Source: Halosolutus amylolyticus (GTDB lineage Archaea; Halobacteriota; Halobacteria; Halobacteriales; Natrialbaceae). Taken from it: a DNA stretch of 64,000 nucleotides. Made by a program: the position numbers and the translations under genes. The DNA is taken from assembly GCF_023566055.1 (NCBI RefSeq), contig NZ_JALIQP010000001.1, positions 372,001-436,000 of the forward strand, in the 5' to 3' direction. Under the pieces are notes generated by a model that did not search any database, was not told the DNA's origin, and saw nothing but the letters and a program-made list of their open reading frames with translations. This document shows, piece by piece, positions 8,442 through 17,021 of the stretch (the stretch's first letter is position 1; each line of letters begins with the position of its first letter).

Positions 8442-9587
8442 ATGAGTTCCAGAGACGAGGTCGTCGATCTCGCGGCTGCGCTCGTCGGACAGCCGAGCGA
8501 AAATCCCCCGGGTAACGAGGCGCCCGTCGCGACGGTTCTCGAGGAGCGGTTCCGATCGTCGCCGATCGATTACGAGGTGACCGTGACCGACGTCGAGCCC
8601 GGACGGCCGAACGTCGTCGCCCGGGCGGGCGATCCGGACGGCGGCTCCGTGCTCCTGACGGGCCATACCGACGTCGTTCCGGCCTCGCGCGACGACTGGA
8701 ACGGAGACCCGTTCGAGCCCCGGATCGTCGACGATCGGCTGATCGGACGCGGCACCGCCGATATGAAAGGGGCGATCGCGGCGCAGATCGTCGCCGCGGA
8801 AGCGTACGCCGCGGACGATCCGGCTGGCGAGGTCGTCCTCGCGTTCGCCGTGGACGAAGAACGAGATGGGGCGGGAACGAACGCACTCGTCGACGCGGGG
8901 ATCGACGCCGACGTTGCGATCCTCGGCGAGCCAACGGAACTCGACGTCTGTACGGCCCAGAAGGGATCCGTGTGGTATCGTATCGAAATCCGCGGCGAGC
9001 GCGCACACGCGGGGACGCCGGACCGCGCCACCAGCGCGGCGACCGGACTGGGACGGCTCCTCGGCGCGATCGACGATCTCGACGCGGATCGACGCGAGAA
9101 CACCGCCCACGACCTGCTGTCGCCCGAGACGGTGACGGTCACGGAAGTAGAAAGCGGCAGCGCACCGAACGTCGTACCCGGAGAGGCAGTCGTCACGGTG
9201 GACTGGCGGCTCCTCCCGGGCGAGAACGGGACGGGCGATCCCGATTCGGTGTTGTCGGACTTTCTGTCTGCGGTCGCATCCGCGCGCGGGCTCGACGTCA
9301 CGTTCGAACGCATCGCGAGCGGGCGGCCGGCGGAGGTCGACCCCGAAACGAAACCGGTTAGGGTACTCCGGCGGGCCGCGACCGAGATCACCGATCGAGG
9401 GGCCGTCGGCGGGTTCGACGCCTGGACCGACCTTCCGGTGCTCGCGATCGACGGGTCGATCCCGACCGTCCTGTTCGGCCCCGGAAGCATCACCGACGCG
9501 CACACGGTCGAGGAATCAGTCCCGATCTCGGAACTGCACGACGCGGCTCGCGTCTACCGGTCGTTCCTCGATCGGTGGCTGGGCTGA
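8442..9587 (+). CDS. M20 family metallo-deacylase/peptidase (ArgE/DapE-like)
   Basis: 381 aa. The dinuclear metal site of M20 enzymes is present: H75 and D77 (LLTGHTDVVP), bridging D107 (GRGTADMKG), catalytic E139 and ligand E140 (AVDEE), E163 (LGEPTE). H189 follows in the dimerisation domain (ERAHAGTPD). Enzymes of this group hydrolyse N-acetylornithine, N-succinyl-diaminopimelate or other N-acyl amino acids. It sits between the receptor and permease genes of an ABC importer, so it probably deacylates the imported substrate rather than serving arginine or lysine synthesis. Confidence 0.9.
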   Translation: MSSRDEVVDLAAALVGQPSENPPGNEAPVATVLEERFRSSPIDYEVTVTDVEPGRPNVVARAGDPDGGSVLLTGHTDVVPASRDDWNGDPFEPRIVDDRLIGRGTADMKGAIAAQIVAAEAYAADDPAGEVVLAFAVDEERDGAGTNALVDAGIDADVAILGEPTELDVCTAQKGSVWYRIEIRGERAHAGTPDRATSAATGLGRLLGAIDDLDADRRENTAHDLLSPETVTVTEVESGSAPNVVPGEAVVTVDWRLLPGENGTGDPDSVLSDFLSAVASARGLDVTFERIASGRPAEVDPETKPVRVLRRAATEITDRGAVGGFDAWTDLPVLAIDGSIPTVLFGPGSITDAHTVEESVPISELHDAARVYRSFLDRWLG

Positions 9588-9660
9588 GCATCGCCGCCCG
9601 GGACCATCGTGAACCGGATCGAAACACCACGAAATGAGACGAATGATACAGATCTCACAA

Positions 9661-9670
9661 GCTTTATACA
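9661..9670 (+). promoter_or_regulatory. Internal TATA box before the permease genes
   Basis: GCTTTATACA predicts a transcript start near 9692 and a leader of about 85 nt before ATG 9777. The two permeases may thus also be transcribed separately from the upstream genes. Confidence 0.4.
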
Positions 9671-9764
9671 GGTTCGAAGAATCGCTATCGTCAATGGTAC
9701 GAAAGCACATGGCAAACAGTTGCCGTTCGCCGGCTGGAATCGCACGCCGCGGCGGCCCGACCGA

Positions 9765-9771
9765 CGGAGGG
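9765..9771 (+). promoter_or_regulatory. Shine-Dalgarno site of the first permease gene
   Basis: The sequence CGGAGGGGCGGC just before ATG 9777 contains a GGAGG core about 7 nt from the start. A strong SD is notable in this mostly leaderless genome and decides the start over upstream in-frame alternatives. Confidence 0.55.
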
Positions 9772-9776
9772 GCGGC

Positions 9777-10685
9777 ATGAGCACGGCCGATCGGAGGCTG
9801 CTTGGTCGGCTCGAAGCGAGAATCAGACGGTCGAACAACAGTTCGATGCTCCTGTTGCTGCCGTTGCTCGCCTTCGAGCTGGTGTTTTTCGTCGTCCCGG
9901 TGTTGTACCTGCTGCGGATCAGCCTCTACGAGCAAAGCGAGAGCGGCGCCTACACCGAGGGGACCTGGACCCTCTCGTCGTACGTCGAGATCCTGACTTC
10001 CGGCTACGTCCACGAGCTGATGCTCTTTACGTTCAAGTTCGCGGTCGTCACGACGGTCGTGACCGTCGCGGCGGCCATCGTCTACGCCTACGCGATCTGG
10101 CGGTCACAGGGCCTGGTCCGGACCGCGCTCCTGTTCGGCGTCGTCCTGCCGTTGCTGACTACGCTGGTCGTCCGCCTGTACGCCTGGGTCGTCCTGCTCG
10201 CACCCGACGGCACGATCAACGATTTCCTGCTGGCGACGTCGATCGTCTCGGACCCGGCGACGCTGATGAACAACACTTTCGGCGTCGTCGTCGGGCAGAC
10301 CTACATCGCGTTTCCCTACGCCGTGCTGGCGATTTTCAGCGTCCTCTCGGCGATGGACTGGGAGATCGTCGAGGCCGCCCGTGACCTCGGGGCCAGCCGT
10401 CCCCGATCGGTCCTCGAGGTCGTGATCCCGCAGATGGTGCCGGGCATCGTCGTCGCGACGGTCATCACGTTCGCGTGGGCAGTCGGTGCCTACGCCGCGC
10501 CGTCGTTGCTCGGTTCGGCGGGCGAAACCACGTTCGCGATGCACGTCGACCACCTGATGCTCACCCAGTTCAACTGGCCCGCCGCGAGCGCGCTCGCGCT
10601 GATCATTCTCGCGCTCGTCCTCGCGAGCGTCGTCTTGCTGTTTGCGGTCCTCGACCGCTGGGGAGGTGACGTCGACTATGCGTAA
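9777..10685 (+). CDS. ABC importer permease, PotB-like
   Basis: 302 aa with six predicted membrane helices. It carries the cytoplasmic EAA-type coupling loop (EIVEAARDLGASRPRSVLEVVIP) that contacts the ATPase. PotB/PotC-type permeases form the heterodimeric channel of polyamine-type importers. Its last codons overlap the next permease gene by 8 bp, so the two are translationally coupled. The start is chosen from the SD at 9765-9771; an upstream in-frame extension to 9609 lacks membrane character and is rejected. Confidence 0.92.
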   Translation: MSTADRRLLGRLEARIRRSNNSSMLLLLPLLAFELVFFVVPVLYLLRISLYEQSESGAYTEGTWTLSSYVEILTSGYVHELMLFTFKFAVVTTVVTVAAAIVYAYAIWRSQGLVRTALLFGVVLPLLTTLVVRLYAWVVLLAPDGTINDFLLATSIVSDPATLMNNTFGVVVGQTYIAFPYAVLAIFSVLSAMDWEIVEAARDLGASRPRSVLEVVIPQMVPGIVVATVITFAWAVGAYAAPSLLGSAGETTFAMHVDHLMLTQFNWPAASALALIILALVLASVVLLFAVLDRWGGDVDYA

Positions 10686-11481
10686 CAGAGAAGTCGCCGA
10701 AATCTGGACGTTCAGGGCCATTTACGCGGCCATGTTCGCAGTGATGCTGGCTCCGCTGGCGATCGTCGTCAGCACGTCGTTCTCGAACGCCGGTTACATC
10801 GCGTTCCCACCGGACGAGCTCTCGATGCGCTGGTACGGCGAGTTCGCGTCCGACACGGAGTGGCTCCGGGCGATCGAGAACAGCCTCATCATCGGCGTCG
10901 GCACGATGATCTTCTCGCTGTTCCTGGGAACGACCGCGGCGTTCGCGATCCAGGGGACGAACAGCCGGTGGGCCGACTACGTCGTGCCGATCGTCCTCCT
11001 GCCCCTGTTGATCCCGGCAGTCGTGATCGCGGTCGCCTTGCTGATGTTCCTCAGCCGATTCGACCTGCAACAGTCGTACGCGGGGATCATCCTCGCCCAC
11101 TCGCTGTGGGCAACGCCGCTCGTGTTTTTCATCATGCAGGCGGTGTTCTCGCGGTTCGACTGGGAACTCAAGGACGCGGCGATGGACCTCGGAGCGGGCC
11201 CGACCCGGACGTTCGCCGAGGTGATTCTGCCGGGCGTGAAACACGGCATCGTGGCGTCGGCGCTCGTCGCGTTCGTCATCAGCTTCCAGGAGTTCATCAT
11301 GGCGCTGTTCCTCTCGGGCTATGCCACCCAGACGATCCCGGTGCTCGCGTGGGTCACCCTCCGACAGGTGCTGAACCCGCTGATCAGCGTCGTCTCCACC
11401 CTGATGATCGCCGCCGTCATCGTCCTGCTGATCCCCGCGAGCCTCGCGCTCGGGTTCGAACGGCTCTCGAAACAGCTCTGA
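10678..11481 (+). CDS. ABC importer permease, PotC-like
   Basis: 267 aa with six predicted membrane helices and an EAA-type loop (ELKDAAMDLGAGPTRTFAEVILP). It is the second half of the channel with the preceding PotB-like protein. ATG 10678 lies inside the last codons of that gene and is preceded by GGGAGGTGAC, a Shine-Dalgarno-like site, so coupled translation is likely. It completes the four-part importer with the ATPase (5956) and receptor (7273). Confidence 0.92.
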   Translation: MRNREVAEIWTFRAIYAAMFAVMLAPLAIVVSTSFSNAGYIAFPPDELSMRWYGEFASDTEWLRAIENSLIIGVGTMIFSLFLGTTAAFAIQGTNSRWADYVVPIVLLPLLIPAVVIAVALLMFLSRFDLQQSYAGIILAHSLWATPLVFFIMQAVFSRFDWELKDAAMDLGAGPTRTFAEVILPGVKHGIVASALVAFVISFQEFIMALFLSGYATQTIPVLAWVTLRQVLNPLISVVSTLMIAAVIVLLIPASLALGFERLSKQL

Positions 11482-11526
11482 GCGCCGTGATCGCCGCCGG
11501 CGATCGATCGTCACGCCATTCGACAC

Positions 11527-11536
11527 GTATTTTACG
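11527..11536 (+). promoter_or_regulatory. TATA box of the 2-hydroxyacid dehydrogenase gene
   Basis: GTATTTTACG is centred about 27 bp upstream of ATG 11558. Confidence 0.5.
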
Positions 11537-11557
11537 CGCCACTTCCACAGACGTGGT

Positions 11558-12541
11558 ATGTCTCCCCAGCGCACGGTGCGAGTCGTCCACCTCGATCCGG
11601 ACGGGTTCGCGGACCTGTCGGTCGAACGCGAGTTGTTCGAGTCCGAACTCGACGCGGTCTCGTTCGAGACGATCGACTGTTCCGGGCCGGCGATTTCGAC
11701 CCGGGTCGAGGAGGCCGACGTCCTCCTGACCCACTACGCGACGGTTCCGGCCGAGGCAATGAACGCGACCGACTGCTCCGTGATCGGTCGCTACGCGACC
11801 GGCGTCGACGGAATCGACGTCGAGGCGGCGACCGAGCGCGGCGTCGCCGTAACGAACGTCCCGACGTACTGCGACGAGGAGGTCGGCGAGCACATCGTTA
11901 CGCTCGCGCTCGCGATCCTTCGAGGGCTCCCGGCGTACACGGCCGCGACCCGCGAGGGAGCGTGGGACTGGCGCGACGCGACGCCGGTCCGGACCGCCGC
12001 CGATTCGACGTTCGGCTGTTTCGCGTTCGGGCGAAAGGCACGCGCGGCGGTCCGCCGTGCGGACGCGCTCGGGTTCGACGTGATCGCCCACGATCCGTAC
12101 CTCTCGGACGAGGAGATACGGGACGGAGGAGCCACTCCGGTTTCGTTCGACGACCTGCTCGCTCGCTCGGACGTGCTCTCGCTCAACGCACCGCTGACCG
12201 ACGAAACGGAGGGACTGTTCGACGCCGAGGTCTTCGCCCGGATGCGGGAGGACGCAATCCTCATCAACACCTCCCGCGGCCGGATCGTCGACGAGGAGGG
12301 GCTGATCGACGCCCTGGAAACCGGCCCGCTGTACGGTGCGGGCCTCGACGTACTGGCCAGCGAACCGCCGCGCGAGACCAACCCGCTGCTCGATCGAGAC
12401 GACGTCGTCGTCACGCCCCACGCCGCCTGGTACTCCGACGGAGCGCTCGATCGGGTTCGGCGGCGCGGGACCCTGAACGCGATCGCGGCCTGGCGAAGCG
12501 AGACCGTCGACGGCGTCGTCAATCCAGCGGCGCTCCGGTGA
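11558..12541 (+). CDS. D-2-hydroxyacid dehydrogenase family protein (PGDH/CtBP-like)
   Basis: 327 aa. The catalytic triad is present: R240 (NTSRGRIVDE), E269 (SEPP) and H288 (TPHAAW). The family oxidises D-2-hydroxyacids or reduces 2-oxoacids with NAD(P)H. The nucleotide loop is odd: where the Rossmann G-x-G-x-x-G is expected the protein has A156-F-G158-R-K-A161, so two of three glycines are alanine. This may weaken or change cofactor binding. It follows the permeases and precedes the aminotransferase, so a 2-oxoacid/2-hydroxyacid step is plausible. Confidence 0.88.
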   Translation: MSPQRTVRVVHLDPDGFADLSVERELFESELDAVSFETIDCSGPAISTRVEEADVLLTHYATVPAEAMNATDCSVIGRYATGVDGIDVEAATERGVAVTNVPTYCDEEVGEHIVTLALAILRGLPAYTAATREGAWDWRDATPVRTAADSTFGCFAFGRKARAAVRRADALGFDVIAHDPYLSDEEIRDGGATPVSFDDLLARSDVLSLNAPLTDETEGLFDAEVFARMREDAILINTSRGRIVDEEGLIDALETGPLYGAGLDVLASEPPRETNPLLDRDDVVVTPHAAWYSDGALDRVRRRGTLNAIAAWRSETVDGVVNPAALR

Positions 12542-12574
12542 CGGCGCCCGACGGTATGTCAGACTTGCTTCACA

Positions 12575-12583
12575 ATCTATAAC
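12575..12583 (+). promoter_or_regulatory. TATA box of the aminotransferase gene
   Basis: ATCTATAAC is centred about 28 bp before ATG 12607, predicting a leaderless mRNA. Confidence 0.5.
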
Positions 12584-12606
12584 ACGGACCGCTCGGACTG
12601 TGGGAT

Positions 12607-13989
12607 ATGGCAGCTAGCCCACCACCCGAGGAGATACACCTCTCACAGCGGCCGGTACTCACCGACGGGCCGCCGGGACAGCGATCGCGGGACCTGCTCG
12701 CCCGGCAGGCGGACCTCGAGGCGAACACCGTCACGTACCCGAAGTCCCTCCCGATCGCGTTCGAGCGGGCGAAGGGCGCGACGATCGAGGACGTCGACGG
12801 GAACGTCTTCCTCGATTTCTTCGGTGGAATCGGCGTCGCGAACGTGGGCCACGCGAACCCCTACGTCGTGGACAGCGTCCAGGAACAGGTCGCGTCGCTC
12901 GCGCACACGATCGACTTCCCGACCGAAGCCCGCATCGAGTTCATGGAAGCGCTCGATGCGATCGCTCCGGGAGACCTCTCCGGAAACTGCCGGATCGCCT
13001 TCGGCGGGCCGACGGGAACGAACGCGATCGAAGCCTCGATCAAACTCGCCAAGTACAATACCGGAAACGACGCGCTCGTGGGATTTCGCGGCGGCTACCA
13101 CGGCGGAACAGCCGGCTCGCTCAGCCTCTCGGCGTGGTCGGACTACAAGAGCGACTACGCGCCGATGCTCCCCGACGTCGTCCACCTCCCGTACCCGTAC
13201 CCGTTCCGGCAGGGGACGTCCCCGGAGGACGCTGTCGAGAACGCGCTGTCGGAAGTACGATCGGTCGTCGAGGGGAGCCGAAGCGGCATTCCGGATCCGG
13301 CGGGGATCTGGGTCGAACCGGTGCAGGGGTCGGGCGGCGTCGTCACGCCGCCGGACGGCTTCCTCTCGGGACTCGAAGCGATCGCCCGCGAGAACGACCT
13401 CCTGCTCGTCGTCGACGAGATCCAGACCGGTATGGGCCGGACCGGCGAGTGGTTCGGCTGCGACCGGCACGGCGTGACGCCCGACGCGGTGACCGTCGGC
13501 AAGGCAGTCGGTGGGATCGGCCTCCCTCTCTCGGCGACGATCTACGACGACTCCCTCGACACGTGGGGGCCGAGCGCCCACGCGGGGACGTTCCGGGGTC
13601 ACGTCCCGGCGATGGTCGCGGGGACGCGCGCGATGGAGTACATCCGCGAGTACGACCTCCTCGATCGGGCGACCGTCCTCGGGGACTACCTCCAGGACCG
13701 ACTTCGCGAGGCGGGGGCTGGGAGCCCGTTCCTGGGCGAGGTTCGCGGGCGGGGGCTCCTCGTGGGTGCCGAGTTCGTCGACGCCGACGGCGACCCGTTC
13801 CCGTCGTTCGTCGCGGACGTCCAGCGGTACTGCCTCGATCGCGGGGTGATCGTCTGGACCGGCGGCGTCGAGGGGAGCGTCCTCCGCCTGCTGCCGCCGC
13901 TCGTACTGACGGACGAACAGGCCAGCGCCGGGATGGACGTCGTCGCCGACGCGATCGACGCGACGACCGCGGCGTACGCCGATCCGTAG
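12607..13989 (+). CDS. Class III PLP-dependent aminotransferase
   Basis: 460 aa. Class III landmarks are intact: D270 in VVDEIQTGMGRTGEW and the Schiff-base lysine K299 (TVGKAVGGIGLPLSA), plus a cofactor phosphate region near residues 134-139. Family members transfer omega- or alpha-amino groups (GABA, diaminobutyrate, ornithine, beta-alanine, 2,2-dialkylglycine). In the island it would deaminate the imported or deacylated amine, feeding the ThDP enzyme encoded next. The exact donor cannot be read from sequence. Confidence 0.92.
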   Translation: MAASPPPEEIHLSQRPVLTDGPPGQRSRDLLARQADLEANTVTYPKSLPIAFERAKGATIEDVDGNVFLDFFGGIGVANVGHANPYVVDSVQEQVASLAHTIDFPTEARIEFMEALDAIAPGDLSGNCRIAFGGPTGTNAIEASIKLAKYNTGNDALVGFRGGYHGGTAGSLSLSAWSDYKSDYAPMLPDVVHLPYPYPFRQGTSPEDAVENALSEVRSVVEGSRSGIPDPAGIWVEPVQGSGGVVTPPDGFLSGLEAIARENDLLLVVDEIQTGMGRTGEWFGCDRHGVTPDAVTVGKAVGGIGLPLSATIYDDSLDTWGPSAHAGTFRGHVPAMVAGTRAMEYIREYDLLDRATVLGDYLQDRLREAGAGSPFLGEVRGRGLLVGAEFVDADGDPFPSFVADVQRYCLDRGVIVWTGGVEGSVLRLLPPLVLTDEQASAGMDVVADAIDATTAAYADP

Positions 13990-13997
13990 AGACGCGA

Positions 13998-14006
13998 ACC
14001 ATTAAC
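13998..14006 (+). promoter_or_regulatory. TATA-like box of the ThDP enzyme gene
   Basis: ACCATTAAC lies about 40 bp before ATG 14043, leaving a leader of about 14 nt. It is a weaker match than others in the window. Confidence 0.35.
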
Positions 14007-14042
14007 ACACACCCATCCGTACCGTTTCACCACTCACCGCAT

Positions 14043-15722
14043 ATGACAGACGATAGCTACACAGGAAGCGACCTCTTCGTCGACGCACTGACCGAGTACG
14101 GCGTGACGCACGTGTTCGGAAACCCCGGAACGACCGAGTTGCCGCTCATGCGATCGATCGGCGACGCCGACCTCGAGTACGTCCTCGGGCTTCACGAGGA
14201 CGTCGCGGTCGGGATGGCCGCCGGCTACGCGAGCACGCGCCGCTATCACGCCCACCACGAGGACGTGATGCCCGTCGGGGTCGTCAACCTCCACGTCGCC
14301 CCGGGACTCGCCCACGGCCTCGGAAACGTTCAGAACGCCGCGTGGTCCGGCGCGCCGCTCGTCGTGACCGCGGGCGCACACAGTACGGACTTCCAGCACG
14401 AGGAACCGATCCTCTCGGGCGACCTCGCGGACATGGCCGACGAGTACACGAAGTGGAGCGCCGAGGTGCAGGACGTCTCGGCGCTGCCGACGATGCTCCG
14501 ACGGGCGTTCCGTGTCGCGCTCACGCCGCCGACCGGCCCCGTGTTTCTCGGCCTCCCGATGGACGTGATGATGGCCGAAACGGACGGCTCGCCCGAGCGC
14601 CTGGGTTCGATCCCGACCGCCGGGCGCGGGGATCCCGACCAGCTCGAGGCGGCCGCACGGGCGCTCGAAACGGCCGACGAGCCGGTACTCGTCCTGGGCG
14701 ACCACGTCGCCCGATCGGGGATCGACTCGATCGAGGCGGCGACCGCCCTCGCCGAGGCGACCGGCGCGGCCGTCTACAGCGAGATGCTCACCTGCGAGAT
14801 CAACTACCCGCCCGAGCACGACCAGTGGGTGTCGTTCGTCTCGCCCGGCGCGGACATGGCTCGCGACGTGTTCGATACGGACACGCTGGTGTTCGTCGGC
14901 TGTTCGACGAACACCCCCTACATCCCCTACGACGAGGAGTACGTGCCGGGCGACGCGACCTGCATTCACGTCAACGCCGACGCCTGGGAGGTCGGCAAGA
15001 ACCATCCCGCGGACGTGGCCGTTCTGGGCGATCCCGGCGACGTGATGACCGAACTCGCGTCGATCGTCGACGTCCCGGCGGCGGAACGCGAGCGCCGGCA
15101 GAAGGCGATTCCCGCCCGGTGCGAGGCGGCGCGCGAGTGGCTGTTCGCCGAACGCGACGACCGGTCGGACGGGAGCATCTCCAAGGCTGCGCTCGCGGAC
15201 GCATTGTGCGAGGTCGTCCCCGAGGGGTACGTCGTCAACGAGAGCAACACGAGCAAGTACCCGCTGATCACCCGGTGGTCGCTCGGACCCGAGCAGTTCA
15301 TCTCGAACAAAAACGGTGGGCTCGGCTACGGGCTGCCGGCGACCGTCGGGGCCGCCGTCGCGATGTCACAGCGCGACGACGACCGGCCGGTCGTGGGCTT
15401 CGTCGGCGACGGCTCGTATCTCTACTACCCGCAGGCGATGTACAGTGCCGCCCGGTACGACCTCGATCTCACGGTCGTCGTCCCGGACAACCGGAACTAC
15501 CGGATTCTCAAGGACGGTATGCTGACCATCTACGGCGGCACCGACGAGGACCACGAGTACGTCGGGATGGACTTCGAGCCTGGCGTCGACCTCGTGGCGA
15601 ACGCCGAGAGCCACGGCGCCCGCGGGCTGGGCGTGAGCGATCGATCCGAACTCGAATCCACGCTCGCGGACGCGGTCGACGACGACGGCCCGGTCGTGGT
15701 CGACGTGGCGATCCACGACTGA
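14043..15722 (+). CDS. Thiamine diphosphate-dependent decarboxylase-like enzyme
   Basis: 559 aa with the three-domain layout of the acetolactate synthase/benzoylformate decarboxylase superfamily. The cofactor-activating glutamate is E52 (LHEDVAVGMAAGYA). The C-terminal ThDP motif runs from GFVGDGSYLYYP to PDNRNYRILK. No FAD/quinone-type extension is obvious. Such enzymes decarboxylate 2-oxoacids to aldehydes or ligate them. It follows the aminotransferase, which would produce a 2-oxoacid, so decarboxylation is the favoured role; acetolactate synthase is less likely because no regulatory subunit or branched-chain genes are near. Confidence 0.88.
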   Translation: MTDDSYTGSDLFVDALTEYGVTHVFGNPGTTELPLMRSIGDADLEYVLGLHEDVAVGMAAGYASTRRYHAHHEDVMPVGVVNLHVAPGLAHGLGNVQNAAWSGAPLVVTAGAHSTDFQHEEPILSGDLADMADEYTKWSAEVQDVSALPTMLRRAFRVALTPPTGPVFLGLPMDVMMAETDGSPERLGSIPTAGRGDPDQLEAAARALETADEPVLVLGDHVARSGIDSIEAATALAEATGAAVYSEMLTCEINYPPEHDQWVSFVSPGADMARDVFDTDTLVFVGCSTNTPYIPYDEEYVPGDATCIHVNADAWEVGKNHPADVAVLGDPGDVMTELASIVDVPAAERERRQKAIPARCEAAREWLFAERDDRSDGSISKAALADALCEVVPEGYVVNESNTSKYPLITRWSLGPEQFISNKNGGLGYGLPATVGAAVAMSQRDDDRPVVGFVGDGSYLYYPQAMYSAARYDLDLTVVVPDNRNYRILKDGMLTIYGGTDEDHEYVGMDFEPGVDLVANAESHGARGLGVSDRSELESTLADAVDDDGPVVVDVAIHD

Positions 15723-15806
15723 ACGATCGTCGCCGGTGAACTGGCAGTCGGAGTGGCGAACGGAAGCCGACGATCGAGAGCGCGGCGACGAACGGGTGCT
15801 GGGCTG

Positions 15807-16793
15807 TCAGTACGCGCCGAGGTGTTCGATCGTCGAGGCCATCAGGTCGCCGTCGGCCGATCGCGGGAAGAAGAGAACGATCTCGTCGGCGGGCGAGTCG
15901 GCGAACGCCTGGAGCTGGTCGTGGGCCTCGTCTGGCGTGCCGGCGATCGCCGTTTCCGCGATGACGTCGTCGCTGACCGTTTCGGCGGCCGCCCCGGGAC
16001 CGTCGCTGTGCCAGGCGTCCCGGATGGCATCCGCGTTCTCCTCGAAGCCGGCGTCCGACAGCGTCCGGTGGTAGAACTCGCCCATCGCCCCGACGTAGAA
16101 CGCGATGTGATGTCTGACCGCATCGCGGGCGGCCTGCCCGTCCTCGCTGATCGCGGCGACCGTGTTCACGGACACCGTGAGATCGTCGGGGTCGCGATCG
16201 CGCGACGCTGCGCTGTCGACGAACTCCTCGTAGAGCGCCGCGATTCGCGGCCGGGGGACGAAGATCGGCATCCAGCCGTCCGCGACGGCCCCGCTCATGC
16301 GCACGTTCGACGGACCGATCGCGCCGACATAGATCGGGACGTCCCCGGTCGCCCTGTCCGCACGGAACCGGAACCCGTCGAGCTGGAAGTCGTCCCCGTC
16401 GTGGGAAACGGTCTCTCCCGAGAGCACGTTCTCGATCACGCTGATCGTCTCGGCTGTGCGCCCGATTGGCCGATCGAAGTCGGCGCCGTGCCAGTTCTCG
16501 ATGACGGCTGGACCGCTCGTGCCGAGTCCCATGACGAACCGATCGTCCGTCGCCTCCGCGACCGTCGCGGCCGCCTGACCGAGGAGCGCCGGCGATCGGG
16601 TGTAGACGGGAACGATCCCGGTCCCGAGCGTCACCTCGTCGGTCAACTGTGCGAGTTCACCGAGGATCGTGAACGCCTCCCAGCCCCACGTCTCGCCGAT
16701 CCAGACGGAGTCGAGCCCGTGTTCCTCGGCGGCCTCTGCGTACGATCGCATCCGATCGTATTCGAGATCGCTGATGTTGATTCCGACCCTCAC
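15807..16793 (-). CDS. LLM-class flavin/F420-dependent oxidoreductase
   Basis: 328 aa, a luciferase-like (LLM) TIM barrel with the typical start (VRVGINISDLEYDRM) and the VTLGTGIVPVYTRSPALLGQAAATV strand-helix. Archaeal members usually use F420 (Mer-like), others FMN. The start is a GTG at 16793 preceded on the minus strand by GGAGGTG about 8 nt upstream. A TATA box at 16899-16909 suggests a leader of about 80 nt. It converges on the ThDP enzyme gene and is divergent from the acyl-CoA dehydrogenase gene. The substrate is unknown. Confidence 0.88.
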   Translation of the reverse strand: MRVGINISDLEYDRMRSYAEAAEEHGLDSVWIGETWGWEAFTILGELAQLTDEVTLGTGIVPVYTRSPALLGQAAATVAEATDDRFVMGLGTSGPAVIENWHGADFDRPIGRTAETISVIENVLSGETVSHDGDDFQLDGFRFRADRATGDVPIYVGAIGPSNVRMSGAVADGWMPIFVPRPRIAALYEEFVDSAASRDRDPDDLTVSVNTVAAISEDGQAARDAVRHHIAFYVGAMGEFYHRTLSDAGFEENADAIRDAWHSDGPGAAAETVSDDVIAETAIAGTPDEAHDQLQAFADSPADEIVLFFPRSADGDLMASTIEHLGAY

Positions 16794-16898
16794 GCCCGGG
16801 CACCTCCGTTGACGCGAGCGATCGGTGAACGGGGCTGTCGGTACTGCCGCTGATCCGCATTGCTAACTCGACCCATACGCATGGGGTTGCGGCAGGTT

Positions 16899-16909
16899 CA
16901 ATTATAGTT
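16899..16909 (-). promoter_or_regulatory. TATA box for the LLM oxidoreductase gene
   Basis: On the minus strand AACTATAATTG predicts a start near 16875, so this transcript has an unusually long leader with its own Shine-Dalgarno site. Confidence 0.4.
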
Positions 16910-16989
16910 TGTGGAACCGCACCTCCCGGGACCCTCGTTCTCGGCGACGGCTGGGACGGCGGTGGCGATCGGACCGAAACCGACCGGCA

Positions 16990-16999
16990 ATTATAATTG
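16990..16999 (+). promoter_or_regulatory. TATA box of the acyl-CoA dehydrogenase gene
   Basis: ATTATAATTG is centred about 28 bp upstream of ATG 17022 and supports this ATG over the in-frame GTG at 17016. Confidence 0.55.
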
Positions 17000-17021
17000 A
17001 ACGTACTCGGAATAGGTGTGT

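Noticed and set aside
13134-14042. Upstream in-frame extension of the ThDP enzyme over the aminotransferase 3' half
   Set aside because: Arg-rich shadow sequence; the ThDP fold begins at ATG 14043.
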